Positions 1-6,943 are shown, counted from the first letter of the stretch. The stretch is 8,422 nucleotides of DNA from JADJNW01 sp964596135 (GCA_964596135.1 CAZQTF010000168.1:1-8422); one strand, 5' to 3'. Notes: generated by a model not told the origin, from the sequence alone. Program-made: numbers and translations.

Positions 1-167
1 ATGCGGGCAATGCCGCCCTTCTGGATACGCGCATTCAGGTAGGTGCGAATGTTTACATCCTCTACCACTTATTCAGCATAATCTTGTGACTTTCCGCCGA
101 ACCAGTTGGAGTCCCAACCACGGATGATGCCCAAACGATTGCCTATTGGATTTGTCTTTTGACCCAT
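1..167 (-). CDS. rpsC: 30S ribosomal protein S3, N-terminal part, interrupted by in-frame TAA
   Basis: S3 lies in the 30S head at the mRNA entry channel and is normally essential. The ATG at 167-165 opens MGQKTNPIGNRLGIIRGW, the characteristic Bacteroidota S3 start. The frame reads on to AE at codon 32, then TAA at codon 33 (71-69), then VVEDVNIRTYLNARIQKGGIAR in the same frame up to the window edge. The part after the stop matches the expected continuation of S3 (normally AEKLVED or similar), so the frame is not shifted; one A-to-T change in an AAA lysine codon would explain the stop. The gene follows rplV by 30 nt and has no Shine-Dalgarno sequence, like its neighbours. It runs out of the window, so the C-terminal part (KH domain onwards) cannot be judged. 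The identity is secure; whether the stop is real or an error is not. Confidence 0.9.
69..71 (-). other. In-frame TAA stop at codon 33 of rpsC, followed directly by GTG
   Basis: On the minus strand the codons read GAA TAA GTG GTA GAG. TAA is a working stop in this genome, since rplV, fusA, rpsJ, rplC and rplW all end with it at the expected position, so code reassignment is not supported. The GTG immediately after the stop could in principle act as a reinitiation codon, which would give an S3 lacking its first 33 residues. A base-calling or assembly error is the simplest explanation. Confidence 0.9.
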
Positions 168-197
168 ATTGATGGTAATAATTAATATTTCCTGAAA

Positions 198-617
198 TTA
201 ATCTTCACCGGAAGTGTTTTCCACTTCTTGTACTTCGACCTCACCCTCCAGTTCACCTTCCGATGGCAATGGTACGGTATTCTCCACAACGATCGTCACG
301 TGGTTGCTCCGCTTTCTGATACGGTGTGCTCTACCATGTGGCGCCGGGCGAAAACGTTTCAGCATACCTGCCTCATCCGAAAATGCAGTTTTAACGATCA
401 AATCGTAATCGTCTGCGCTTTCTGCTCCGTTGAGCTTGTGCTCCCAATTGGCAATCGCCGAGAGCAACAATTTCTCCAGCCACACAGATGCTTCTTGCTT
501 GCTGTAACGCAAAATATCCAGCGCATCGGTTACCCTTTTGCCGCGAATATTATCAACGACCAGACGCATTTTGCGCGCCGACATCGGACAGTTTCTAAGT
601 TTAGCTACTGCTTCCAT
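198..617 (-). CDS. rplV: 50S ribosomal protein L22 with acidic C-terminal tail
   Basis: L22 binds 23S rRNA, and its long beta-hairpin lines the peptide exit tunnel. The 139-residue product starts MEAVAKLRN, the usual family start. The core includes MSARKMRLVVDNIRGK at about 12-27 and the basic hairpin RFRPAPHGRAHRIRKRSNH at 88-106, followed by the final strand VTIVVEN. Residues 114-139 form a tail rich in glutamate (eight Glu, one Asp, no Lys or Arg), which makes the protein about 29 residues longer than the 110-residue E. coli form. C-terminal extensions on L22 are common in Bacteroidota as I recall; the role of this one is unknown. The spacer to the upstream rpsS is wide at 108 nt; rpsC follows after 30 nt. 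Confidence 0.97.
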   Translation of the reverse strand: MEAVAKLRNCPMSARKMRLVVDNIRGKRVTDALDILRYSKQEASVWLEKLLLSAIANWEHKLNGAESADDYDLIVKTAFSDEAGMLKRFRPAPHGRAHRIRKRSNHVTIVVENTVPLPSEGELEGEVEVQEVENTSGED

Positions 618-697
618 TTATCATTCATTTGTAGCCGCCGTATCCATTCGGCAACCAAAAACATTGATAATCAAATTATGAATTTCAATCAACCATT

Positions 698-713
698 GGT
701 GCTGCATCGCACC
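698..713 (-). repeat. Small hairpin in the rpsS-rplV spacer
   Basis: GGTGC (698-702) and GCACC (709-713) form a perfect 5-bp stem with a 6-nt loop, about 10 nt after the rpsS stop and 80 nt before rplV. An 11-nt near-palindrome TTGATAATCAA lies nearby at 664-674. No T-run follows the hairpin on the minus strand, so it does not look like an intrinsic terminator, and the downstream genes must be transcribed. It could be an mRNA processing or regulatory element, or chance. Confidence 0.35.
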
Positions 714-725
714 GAATGTGTTATA

Positions 726-995
726 TTATTTCTTTCTGTTGCCAGAGTGCCCTTTAAAGTTGCGCGTGGGTGCGAATTCGCCCAGTTTGTGACCCACCAT
801 GTTCTCTGTGACAAATACTGGCACAAAGGTTTTTCCATTATGTACCGCAATGGTCTCCCCTACCATATCTGGAATAATCATGGAAGAACGCGACCAGGTT
901 TTGATCACACTTTTTTTATTGGACTCTTTCGCTTTCTGAACCTTTTCCAGCAACTTGTGGAATACATATGGTCCTTTTTTTACTGATCTTGCCAT
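726..995 (-). CDS. rpsS: 30S ribosomal protein S19
   Basis: S19 sits in the 30S head next to S13 and contacts the A-site finger of the large subunit. The 89-residue product is of normal length and complete, with the start MARSVKKGPYV, a central MIIPDMVGETIAVHNGKTFVPV segment at about 39-60, and the hallmark VGHKLGEFAPTRNFKGH at 67-83. The C-terminus is basic. The start codon is preceded by AAACA with no Shine-Dalgarno sequence, the same start context as in rplB and rplW. It follows rplB by 24 nt. Confidence 0.98.
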   Translation of the reverse strand: MARSVKKGPYVFHKLLEKVQKAKESNKKSVIKTWSRSSMIIPDMVGETIAVHNGKTFVPVFVTENMVGHKLGEFAPTRNFKGHSGNRKK

Positions 996-1019
996 TGTTT
1001 AATGGTTATTTTGCAGGAT

Positions 1020-1856
1020 TTATCCTAACTTCTTGTCTTTTCTTCTCGAAATAATCAGTTTGGAAGAATGTTTCTTGTTGTTGCGGGTCTTCTGGCCTTT
1101 CGCAAAAATACCAGTGCGCGATACAGGGTGACCACCGGAAGCCCTACCTTCACCACCACCCATTGGGTGATCTACAGGATTCATCGCAACGCCCCGAACG
1201 CGTGGGCGCTTGCCCATCCAGCGTTTTCTACCAGCTTTACCCAGAGATTGCAATCCGTGATCAGGATTGGAGGTAGTGCCCATCGTCGCTTTACAAGTTA
1301 GAAGAATACGGCGTACTTCTCCCGAAGGAAGCTTCACGATCGCATATTTTTCTTCACGACCGGTCAGTATTGCCGAGGTACCGGCACTCCGTACCAACGC
1401 AGCTCCTTTTCCCGGCTGCATTTCAATTGCAAAAATTTCAGCCCCCAGAGGTACATCGCGCAGGAACAACGCATTGCCAACGTTGGGAGTCGCACCCTCA
1501 CCCGACATAATTTTGGCGCCTACCTGCAAGCCATTGGGCGCAATAATGTAGCGCTTCTCGCCATCTTCGTATTCTACCAGCGCAATGTATGCAGTACGGT
1601 TTGGATCATATTCGATGGTTTTTACCGTCGCTGGAATGCCATCTTTATCGCGTTTGAAATCAATGATACGATAACGGCGCTTGTGCCCGCCGCCACGCTG
1701 ACGAACAGTGCGCTTACCACTGCTGTTTCGCCCGCCCGTCTTTTTGATTGGTGCGAGCAAATTCTTCTCGGGCTGATCCGTAGTGATTTCCGTGAAAGCA
1801 TTGCCGATTCTGAATCGGGTACCTGCTGTAACCGGATTATATTTCTTAACTGGCAT
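1020..1856 (-). CDS. rplB: 50S ribosomal protein L2
   Basis: L2 is a primary 23S rRNA binder near the peptidyl transferase centre and is needed for subunit joining. The product is 278 residues from the ATG at 1856-1854, starting MPVKKYNPVTAGTRFR. The frame is open upstream to an ATG at 1928, but the extra 24 residues (MSGARCRILECL and on) do not resemble any L2 N-terminus, and the chosen start has the AACAATG context shared with rplW and rpsS. RGGGHKRRYR at 54-63 and the C-terminal signature MNPVDHP-GGGEGR at 225-238 are intact, including the functional His equivalent to E. coli His229 (here H230 counting Met). The second His of the E. coli HPH motif is Met here. It lies 86 nt after rplW and 24 nt before rpsS. 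Confidence 0.97.
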   Translation of the reverse strand: MPVKKYNPVTAGTRFRIGNAFTEITTDQPEKNLLAPIKKTGGRNSSGKRTVRQRGGGHKRRYRIIDFKRDKDGIPATVKTIEYDPNRTAYIALVEYEDGEKRYIIAPNGLQVGAKIMSGEGATPNVGNALFLRDVPLGAEIFAIEMQPGKGAALVRSAGTSAILTGREEKYAIVKLPSGEVRRILLTCKATMGTTSNPDHGLQSLGKAGRKRWMGKRPRVRGVAMNPVDHPMGGGEGRASGGHPVSRTGIFAKGQKTRNNKKHSSKLIISRRKDKKLG

Positions 1857-1942
1857 TGTTGTAAAAATTTCAGTTTTTATCAATCGAGATGTCAAGCATT
1901 CAAGAATTCGGCATCTGGCGCCCGACATCCATTATCTCCAAA

Positions 1943-2239
1943 TTAGAGATCGCCGAAAAAGTCAATTTCTTCTCCTTCTACCAGCGTCACAATCGCTTTC
2001 TTGAAAGCAGGCTTACGTCCGCGCAGAACGCCCGTTTTGGTCATTCTGCTCTTCTCTTTTGCCGGCATAACAAGAGTATTGACAGACTCTACGTTGACGT
2101 TGTATCTGCCTTCGACCGCTTTTTTAATTTCGATCTTATTCGCTTTTCTATCCACGACAAAGCTGTACTGCTGTAGTCTTTCCGACAGCCGGTCTGCTTT
2201 TTCCGTGATAATTGGTCGTATGAGAATTCTCTTTGCCAT
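1943..2239 (-). CDS. rplW: 50S ribosomal protein L23
   Basis: L23 lies at the exit of the peptide tunnel, where signal recognition particle and trigger factor dock. The product is 98 residues, normal for the family. It starts MAKRILIRPIITEKADRL, with the conserved P-ITEK motif, followed by YSFVVDRKANKIEIKKAVEGRYNV at about 25-48 and the basic loop KSRMTKTGVLRGRKPAFKKA at 63-82. The acidic end EGEEIDFFGDL is complete. It follows rplD by 20 nt, the tightest spacing in the window, and precedes rplB by 86 nt. Confidence 0.97.
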   Translation of the reverse strand: MAKRILIRPIITEKADRLSERLQQYSFVVDRKANKIEIKKAVEGRYNVNVESVNTLVMPAKEKSRMTKTGVLRGRKPAFKKAIVTLVEGEEIDFFGDL

Positions 2240-2259
2240 TGTTCACCATTTGACTTTGC

Positions 2260-2886
2260 TTACGCAAAAGTTTCCTTAATTTTTTCTATTGAGCCTTCCG
2301 CCAAAATCAGTGTATTCGCGTGCAGAATTTCATAGGTATTCAAATCGGTTGCACGGGTAATGGCTGCTTTGGGAAGATTACGAACCGACAACAACACTTC
2401 CTTTTCGTAATCAGGAGTTACCAGAAGCGTCTTCTTTGCATCCAGCTTCAGTGCCTTCAGAATATTAAGATACGCTTTGGTTTTTGGCGCTTCGAAAGAA
2501 AAATCTTCGAGGATCACGATTTCTTCGTTCCTCGCTTTGCTCGAAAGCGCTGATTTTCTTGCCAAAAGCTTGACCTTCTTATTCAATTTTTGACTATAGT
2601 CACGTGGCTTAGGACCAAAGACGCGACCACCACCGTGATACAGCGGGTTCTTAATATCGCCTTTGCGCGAGCCGCCTGTTCCTTTCTGACGATGCAGCTT
2701 TCTGGTAGAACCAGTAATTTCGCTGCGTTCTTTCGATTTGTGTGTACCCTGACGCTGATTTGCCAGATACTGTTTCACAGACAGATATACCGAGTGCTCA
2801 TTCGGCTCGATACCAAAGATATCGTCCGGTAGCTCTACCGTTCTGCCAGTTTTTTCTCCCTGGATATTGAAAACTTCAACTTTCAT
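2260..2886 (-). CDS. rplD: 50S ribosomal protein L4
   Basis: L4 assembles early in the 50S and sends a long loop into the exit tunnel beside L22. The product is 208 residues, the family's usual size. The tunnel loop at about 62-97 is well conserved, with RKLHRQKGTG, the GDIKNPLYHGGG stretch and VFGPKPRDY. The rest is the globular alpha/beta body ending in a helix, KIKETFA. In E. coli L4 represses its own S10 operon through the rpsJ leader; nothing in the sequence alone proves that here. An AGGA seven nt before the ATG is the only Shine-Dalgarno-like sequence I noticed ahead of a gene in the window; it may be coincidental. It lies 43 nt after rplC. Confidence 0.97.
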   Translation of the reverse strand: MKVEVFNIQGEKTGRTVELPDDIFGIEPNEHSVYLSVKQYLANQRQGTHKSKERSEITGSTRKLHRQKGTGGSRKGDIKNPLYHGGGRVFGPKPRDYSQKLNKKVKLLARKSALSSKARNEEIVILEDFSFEAPKTKAYLNILKALKLDAKKTLLVTPDYEKEVLLSVRNLPKAAITRATDLNTYEILHANTLILAEGSIEKIKETFA

Positions 2887-2929
2887 TTTATATCCTGTTT
2901 AAACCGCCTGCTTTGGGCAGTGCTCATTT

Positions 2930-3565
2930 TTAGATGATGGATTTCTTTTCCAAAATCACAATTGCTCCTTTATGACCTGGAACAGCGCCTCTCACAAGAA
3001 TCAGATTGCGTTCCGGGAAAATTTTCACGACCTGGAGATTCTTAACCTTTACTCGCGAGCCGCCATCGCGACCAGCCATGCGCATTCCTTTCACTACTTT
3101 GGAAGGGAAAGAAGATGCACCAATAGATCCGGGAGCGCGCCCCCGGTTGTGCTGACCGTGCGTTTGCATACCAACACCACCAAAGCCATGACGTTTTACA
3201 ACACCCTGGAAGCCTTTTCCTTTGGAAGTACCTACCGCATGCACGACATCACCTTCTGCGAAAACTTCTTCCACTTTGACAATGTCGCCCAGCGCTTTTT
3301 CAACGGCATTGAAATCCCTAAACTCAACTACTTTACTTTTCGGACCTGTACCGGCTTGTTTGAAATGCCCTTGGAGAGGTCTGGGCGTGTTTTTGGCTTT
3401 TGCTTCGCCAAAGCCCAACTGAAGCGCATAATAACCATCATTTTCTTCAGTTTTTACCTGCGTTACAACGCATGGTCCCGCTTCAATTACGGTGCAGGCA
3501 ACATTACGACCCTTATCGTCGTAAATGCTGGTCATGCCAACTTTTTTGCCAATTAATCCGTTCAT
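2930..3565 (-). CDS. rplC: 50S ribosomal protein L3
   Basis: L3 starts 50S assembly and reaches toward the peptidyl transferase centre. The product has 211 residues, like E. coli L3. It starts MNGLIGKKVGMTSIYDD and carries the loop region GFGGVGMQTHGQHNRGRAPG at 127-146 followed by GSIGASSFPSKV at 146-157 and GMRMAGRDGG at 160-169. The residue aligned with E. coli Gln150, methylated by PrmB, is Ala here, so that modification cannot occur at this position; I believe this is usual in Bacteroidota. The gene begins 157 nt after rpsJ, the widest spacer within the cluster. Confidence 0.98.
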   Translation of the reverse strand: MNGLIGKKVGMTSIYDDKGRNVACTVIEAGPCVVTQVKTEENDGYYALQLGFGEAKAKNTPRPLQGHFKQAGTGPKSKVVEFRDFNAVEKALGDIVKVEEVFAEGDVVHAVGTSKGKGFQGVVKRHGFGGVGMQTHGQHNRGRAPGSIGASSFPSKVVKGMRMAGRDGGSRVKVKNLQVVKIFPERNLILVRGAVPGHKGAIVILEKKSII

Positions 3566-3581
3566 CCGTTATATATTTTAG

Positions 3582-3615
3582 AGATACTGGATTACCAATT
3601 TTAGTATCAGTATCT
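3582..3615 (-). promoter_or_regulatory. Inverted repeat just upstream of rplC
   Basis: AGATACTG (3582-3589) and CAGTATCT (3608-3615) are exact reverse complements separated by 18 nt. In the mRNA this stem would end 16 nt before the rplC start codon. The right arm is also part of a short tandem AGTATC AGTATC (3603-3614), so an alternative pairing is possible. The position fits a translational control element or a protein-binding site for the rplC onward genes, but no known leader class is recognised. Confidence 0.4.
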
Positions 3616-3646
3616 TTGTCAAAAGCACCCTGCGATTCATACCTAT

Positions 3647-3668
3647 GGCATAACCGCCCTTCGGTGCC
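3647..3668 (-). promoter_or_regulatory. Bulged hairpin in the rpsJ-rplC spacer
   Basis: On the plus strand GGC-ATA-ACCG-CCCTT-CGGT-GCC folds into a 7-bp stem (4 bp inner, 3 bp outer) with a 5-nt loop and a 3-nt bulge on one side. It is the G+C-rich core of an otherwise A+T-rich 157-nt spacer. No T-run follows it in the direction of transcription. Together with the inverted repeat nearer rplC it makes this the most structured spacer in the cluster. Confidence 0.4.
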
Positions 3669-3722
3669 GCTTTCCAAAGAAAAGACTAAAACCAGAAGTC
3701 CAAAAACCTATTAGCCAATCAG

Positions 3723-4031
3723 TTAGGTCAATTTGACCTGAATATCCACGCCGCTCGGAAGCTCCAGTTTGGACAGGGCATCTACTGTCTTCTGGGTGGG
3801 CGTATAAATCTCAATGAGGCGCTTGTGGGTACGCAACTGGAACTGCTCCCGAGATTTTTTGTTGACGTGCGGTGAACGGAGCACGGTAAACACTTTCTTC
3901 TCAGTGGGCAGCGGAATCGGTCCAGTTACGACAGCACCACTGTTGCGCACTGTCTTAACGATTTTCTCCGTTGACTTATCTACCAGATTGTGGTCGTATG
4001 AACGGAGCTTGATTCTGATCTTCTGATTCAT
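3723..4031 (-). CDS. rpsJ: 30S ribosomal protein S10
   Basis: S10 is part of the 30S head and, in many bacteria, also a transcription antitermination partner of NusB (NusE). The product has 102 residues, the family norm, starting MNQKIRIKLRSYDHNLVDKS. It has the conserved GPIPLPT turn at about 37-43, FTVLRSPHVNKKSREQFQ at 48-65, the loop that enters the 30S, and LPSGVDIQVKL at the end. It opens the S10 block 90 nt after fusA. The 157-nt gap to rplC separates it from the rest of the block. Confidence 0.98.
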   Translation of the reverse strand: MNQKIRIKLRSYDHNLVDKSTEKIVKTVRNSGAVVTGPIPLPTEKKVFTVLRSPHVNKKSREQFQLRTHKRLIEIYTPTQKTVDALSKLELPSGVDIQVKLT

Positions 4032-4100
4032 GCCTTGTTATTAAATATATTGATCTCGATGAATTCGTGGTTCAGAGTTGAAGGTATTTCCCACAACCTT

Positions 4101-4115
4101 GAACTTTCGAACTTT
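4101..4115. repeat. Short tandem repeat in the fusA-rpsJ spacer
   Basis: GAACTTT occurs twice (4101-4107 and 4109-4115) separated by one C. The wider stretch ACTTTCGAACTTTAAACG (4103-4120) resembles ACTTTAGATTTTAGACG at 6291-6307 in the spacer on the other side of fusA. The function is unknown; this may be low-complexity spacer sequence. Confidence 0.35.
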
Positions 4116-4121
4116 AAACGA

Positions 4122-6257
4122 TTAAACCTTTACAGAACCTTTTGATTTTTCAATCACTTCCTGAGCAATGTTTGTCGGAGCCGGTGAATAGTGCGAAAAC
4201 TCCATTACCGAGCTGGCACGACCGGAAGTGATCGTACGCAACGCTGTAACATAACCAAACATTTCTGCCAGCGGCACTTCTGCCTGAATCGCTACGGCGC
4301 CTCCCGGACGCCCCTCCTGACCTTTCGGCAAACCACGGCGGCGGTTCAGGTCACCGATTACCGGACCGACGTATTCTTCAGGAGTCACCACTTCCAGCTT
4401 CATGATCGGCTCCATCAAAACCGGATTACACTTAGGTGCTGCCTCGCGGAAACCTTCTTTCGCGCACAACTCAAACGCAATTGGTTTAGAATCCACTGGG
4501 TGCATAGAGCCATCATAAACGCGAACTTTCATTGCGTCAATCTGATAACCAGCCAGGATACCATTACTCATCATAGCATTGAAACCGTCATTGATCGGCT
4601 TTTGATAGTTTCTATCAATCGAACCTCCGACGATATCCCATACAAATTGTAGTTTTTTCTTGCCGCTCTTAAAATCTTCGCTCTCCAGAAATTCCGGATC
4701 GGGAGGTCCCAATTCGAATTCCATATCAGCAAACAAGCCGGCGCCACCCGTCTGCTTCTTCAAACGCTCCCGATGCGTTACCGACTTGGTCAATGCTTCC
4801 TTGTAATTTACCTGCGGAGCGCCCTGATTGCATTCTACTTTAAATTCGCGACGCAAGCGGTCAACGATAATTTCGAGGTGCAACTCACCCATACCGCTGA
4901 TCACGGTTTGGTTAGTATCTTCATTATATTGAACACGGAAGGTAGGATCTTCTTCAGCCAGTTTTGCCAATGCATTACCCAGCTTATCAAGATCTTTCTG
5001 CGTTTTTGGCTCGATTGCCAGACCAATTACAGGTTCAGGGAAGACCATACTTTCGAGTACGATTGGGTGGTTGAGGTCGCACAACGTATCACCGGTACGA
5101 ATATCTTTGAAGCCAACCGCAGCCGCAATATCGCCTGCCTCTACCCGATCAATAGGATTTTGCTTATTGGCATGCATCTGATACAAACGCGAGATACGCT
5201 CTTTCGAATCGGTGCGTGTATTTAACACATACGAACCCGCGTCCAGTGCCCCCGAATACACCCGAATGAAGCACAAACGTCCTACAAATGGATCTGTCGC
5301 AATTTTGAACGCCAGAGCAGTGAAAGGATCATCGACCGTCGGACGGCGAACTATTTCTTTATCATTGCGTGGATCGGTACCTTTCACAGCCTCTATATCA
5401 AGCGGAGATGGCAGATAATAACAAACCGCATCCAAACAAGCTTGTACACCTTTATTTTTGAAAGCAGAACCGCAAAGTACCGGCGTGATCTTCATATCAA
5501 TTGTTGCCTTGCGGATGGCATTGCGCATTTCTTCTATTGTGATAGTGTCCGGGTCTTCGAAGAACTTTTCCATCAGCGTATCATCATACTCTGCGATTGC
5601 CTCTATCAGCTTCTCACGGTGCTCAGCTACTGTATCCACCAGATCTGCCGGAATATCAATCACTTCGTAAGTCATACCCATATCATGCTCGTTCCAAACG
5701 ATCGCCTGATTGGTCACGAGGTCAACTACTCCTTTGAAAGTCTCTTCTGCTCCGATTGGCACCTGCAAAGCAATGGCGTTGGCGCCCAGTTTTACCTTCA
5801 TGTCGTTGATCACCTGAAAGTAATCTGCTCCGGCACGGTCCATTTTGTTTACAAAACCGATACGAGGCACTTTATAGCCGTCTGCCAGACGCCAGTTCGT
5901 CTCCGACTGAGGTTCTACGCCATCAACCGAGCTGAACAGAAAGACCAAACCATCCAACACCCGCAGCGAACGATTTACCTCTACGGTAAAATCCACGTGA
6001 CCTGGCGTATCAATGATATTGAAATCATATTTCTGATCTTCTACCTGCCATGAGCATTTAGTAGCAGCCGAAGTAATCGTGATACCACGCTCTTGCTCCT
6101 GTTCCATCCAGTCCATAGTGGCGGCACCTTCGTGCACTTCACCTATTTTGTGCGATACACCGGTATAGTACAGAATGCGCTCGGTAGTCGTAGTCTTGCC
6201 CGCATCAATATGTGCAGTAATACCGATATTTCTCGTTAATTTTAAGTCTTTTGCCAT
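4122..6257 (-). CDS. fusA: Translation elongation factor G (EF-G)
   Basis: EF-G is the GTPase that drives tRNA-mRNA translocation and, with ribosome recycling factor, splits post-termination ribosomes. The product is 711 residues, full length for bacterial EF-G. The GTPase motifs are all present: P-loop AHIDAGKT at 15-22, switch I end RGIT at 58-61, DTPGH with the catalytic His at 83-87, NKMD at 137-140 and GSAF at 263-266. Domains II to V follow, including GMGELHLEI in domain III and the RRRGLPKGQEGRPGG stretch in domain V (domain IV lies between). The start MAKDLKLTRNIGITAHID is the only sensible one. It follows rpsG by 122 nt and precedes rpsJ by 90 nt; no tuf gene follows, unlike in E. 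coli. Being in the str block and having the MDWMEQEQERGIT signature, it is the housekeeping paralogue. Confidence 0.99.
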   Translation of the reverse strand: MAKDLKLTRNIGITAHIDAGKTTTTERILYYTGVSHKIGEVHEGAATMDWMEQEQERGITITSAATKCSWQVEDQKYDFNIIDTPGHVDFTVEVNRSLRVLDGLVFLFSSVDGVEPQSETNWRLADGYKVPRIGFVNKMDRAGADYFQVINDMKVKLGANAIALQVPIGAEETFKGVVDLVTNQAIVWNEHDMGMTYEVIDIPADLVDTVAEHREKLIEAIAEYDDTLMEKFFEDPDTITIEEMRNAIRKATIDMKITPVLCGSAFKNKGVQACLDAVCYYLPSPLDIEAVKGTDPRNDKEIVRRPTVDDPFTALAFKIATDPFVGRLCFIRVYSGALDAGSYVLNTRTDSKERISRLYQMHANKQNPIDRVEAGDIAAAVGFKDIRTGDTLCDLNHPIVLESMVFPEPVIGLAIEPKTQKDLDKLGNALAKLAEEDPTFRVQYNEDTNQTVISGMGELHLEIIVDRLRREFKVECNQGAPQVNYKEALTKSVTHRERLKKQTGGAGLFADMEFELGPPDPEFLESEDFKSGKKKLQFVWDIVGGSIDRNYQKPINDGFNAMMSNGILAGYQIDAMKVRVYDGSMHPVDSKPIAFELCAKEGFREAAPKCNPVLMEPIMKLEVVTPEEYVGPVIGDLNRRRGLPKGQEGRPGGAVAIQAEVPLAEMFGYVTALRTITSGRASSVMEFSHYSPAPTNIAQEVIEKSKGSVKV

Positions 6258-6290
6258 GACTTAGTATATGATGTTTTGAATTTAATTGAG

Positions 6291-6307
6291 ACTTTAGATT
6301 TTAGACG
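6291..6307. repeat. A+T-rich motif in the rpsG-fusA spacer
   Basis: ACTTTAGATTTTAGACG resembles ACTTTCGAACTTTAAACG at 4103-4120, with about 15 of 18 positions alike if a one-base gap is allowed. Both copies lie in the spacers flanking fusA on the same strand. They may be related dispersed spacer motifs or chance similarity. Confidence 0.3.
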
Positions 6308-6379
6308 CCGGTCCTTATTGCAAAATAAAGCCCGATCGAATCCTCACTGTAGCATCCCTAATGTCTAATATCTATCGTC

Positions 6380-6847
6380 TTACGCCTTAAAGTGCGCGAA
6401 TGCACGGTTGGCTTCTGCCATTTTGTGCATATCTTCCTTGCGCTTCACAGCCGAACCTTCGCCTTTGCTGGCAGCAATAATTTCAGCCGCGAGCTTTTCA
6501 GCCATTCCCTTGCCGCTGCGTTCCCGTGCAAAACGGATCAGCCACTTCATTCCGATTGAAACCTTACGCTTGGCACGGATCTCCGTTGGAATCTGAAAAG
6601 TAGCCCCTCCAATACGACGGCTGCGCACTTCTACTTGTGGCATCACATTATTTAATGCCTTCTTCCAGATGGCGTGCTCATCCTGCTTCGTCCTGTCTTT
6701 TACCAGATCCATTGCATCATAAAATGCCTGGAAAGCGGTACTTTTTTTGCCTTCCCACATCATATTATTGACAAACTGCGTCACCATAGGATCATTATAA
6801 CGCGGATCCGGCAGTATTACTCTTAATTTAGGTTTTCTTTTTCTCAT
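6380..6847 (-). CDS. rpsG: 30S ribosomal protein S7
   Basis: S7 nucleates assembly of the 30S head and contacts the E-site tRNA; in E. coli it represses its own operon by binding the rpsL-rpsG spacer. The product has 155 residues, within the usual 155-179. It starts MRKRKPKLRVILPDPRYNDP, has FVNNMMWEGKKSTA at about 25-38, the conserved VEVRSRRIGGATFQIPTEI at 73-91, and the C-terminal helix REDMH-like segment KRKEDMHKMAEANRAFAH. The spacer from rpsL is 96 nt; I do not recognise the E. coli S7 target structure there. Confidence 0.98.
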   Translation of the reverse strand: MRKRKPKLRVILPDPRYNDPMVTQFVNNMMWEGKKSTAFQAFYDAMDLVKDRTKQDEHAIWKKALNNVMPQVEVRSRRIGGATFQIPTEIRAKRKVSIGMKWLIRFARERSGKGMAEKLAAEIIAASKGEGSAVKRKEDMHKMAEANRAFAHFKA

Positions 6848-6943
6848 TACGATTAGAGGTTTCGCTTAAATTTGAAACATAATTCAGGCGGGAAATTTGA
6901 GATGCATAATTTGTGCGCATTTCATATCCCGCGTTCAGCATTG

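Noticed and set aside
69..71. Reassignment of TAA to a sense codon
   Set aside because: rplV, fusA, rpsJ, rplC and rplW all terminate at TAA exactly where their families end.
228..986. A 252-codon plus-strand open frame across rplV, the spacer and rpsS
   Set aside because: It lies antisense to two certain ribosomal genes, has no recognisable domain and is a shadow of their codon usage.
1857..1928. Longer rplB starting at the ATG at 1928
   Set aside because: The extra 24 residues do not look like any L2 N-terminus, while MPVKKYNPVTAGTRF at 1856 is the usual start with a good start context.
5442..6053. A 203-codon plus-strand open frame inside fusA
   Set aside because: It is antisense to the conserved GTPase domain of EF-G and has no protein-like features; other long antisense frames (for example 2972-3556) were dropped for the same reason.
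6258..6379. Internal promoter upstream of fusA (TTATTTTG on the minus strand near 6320)
   Set aside because: It fails the TAnnTTTG consensus at the second base, and I saw no convincing TTG at the right spacing.
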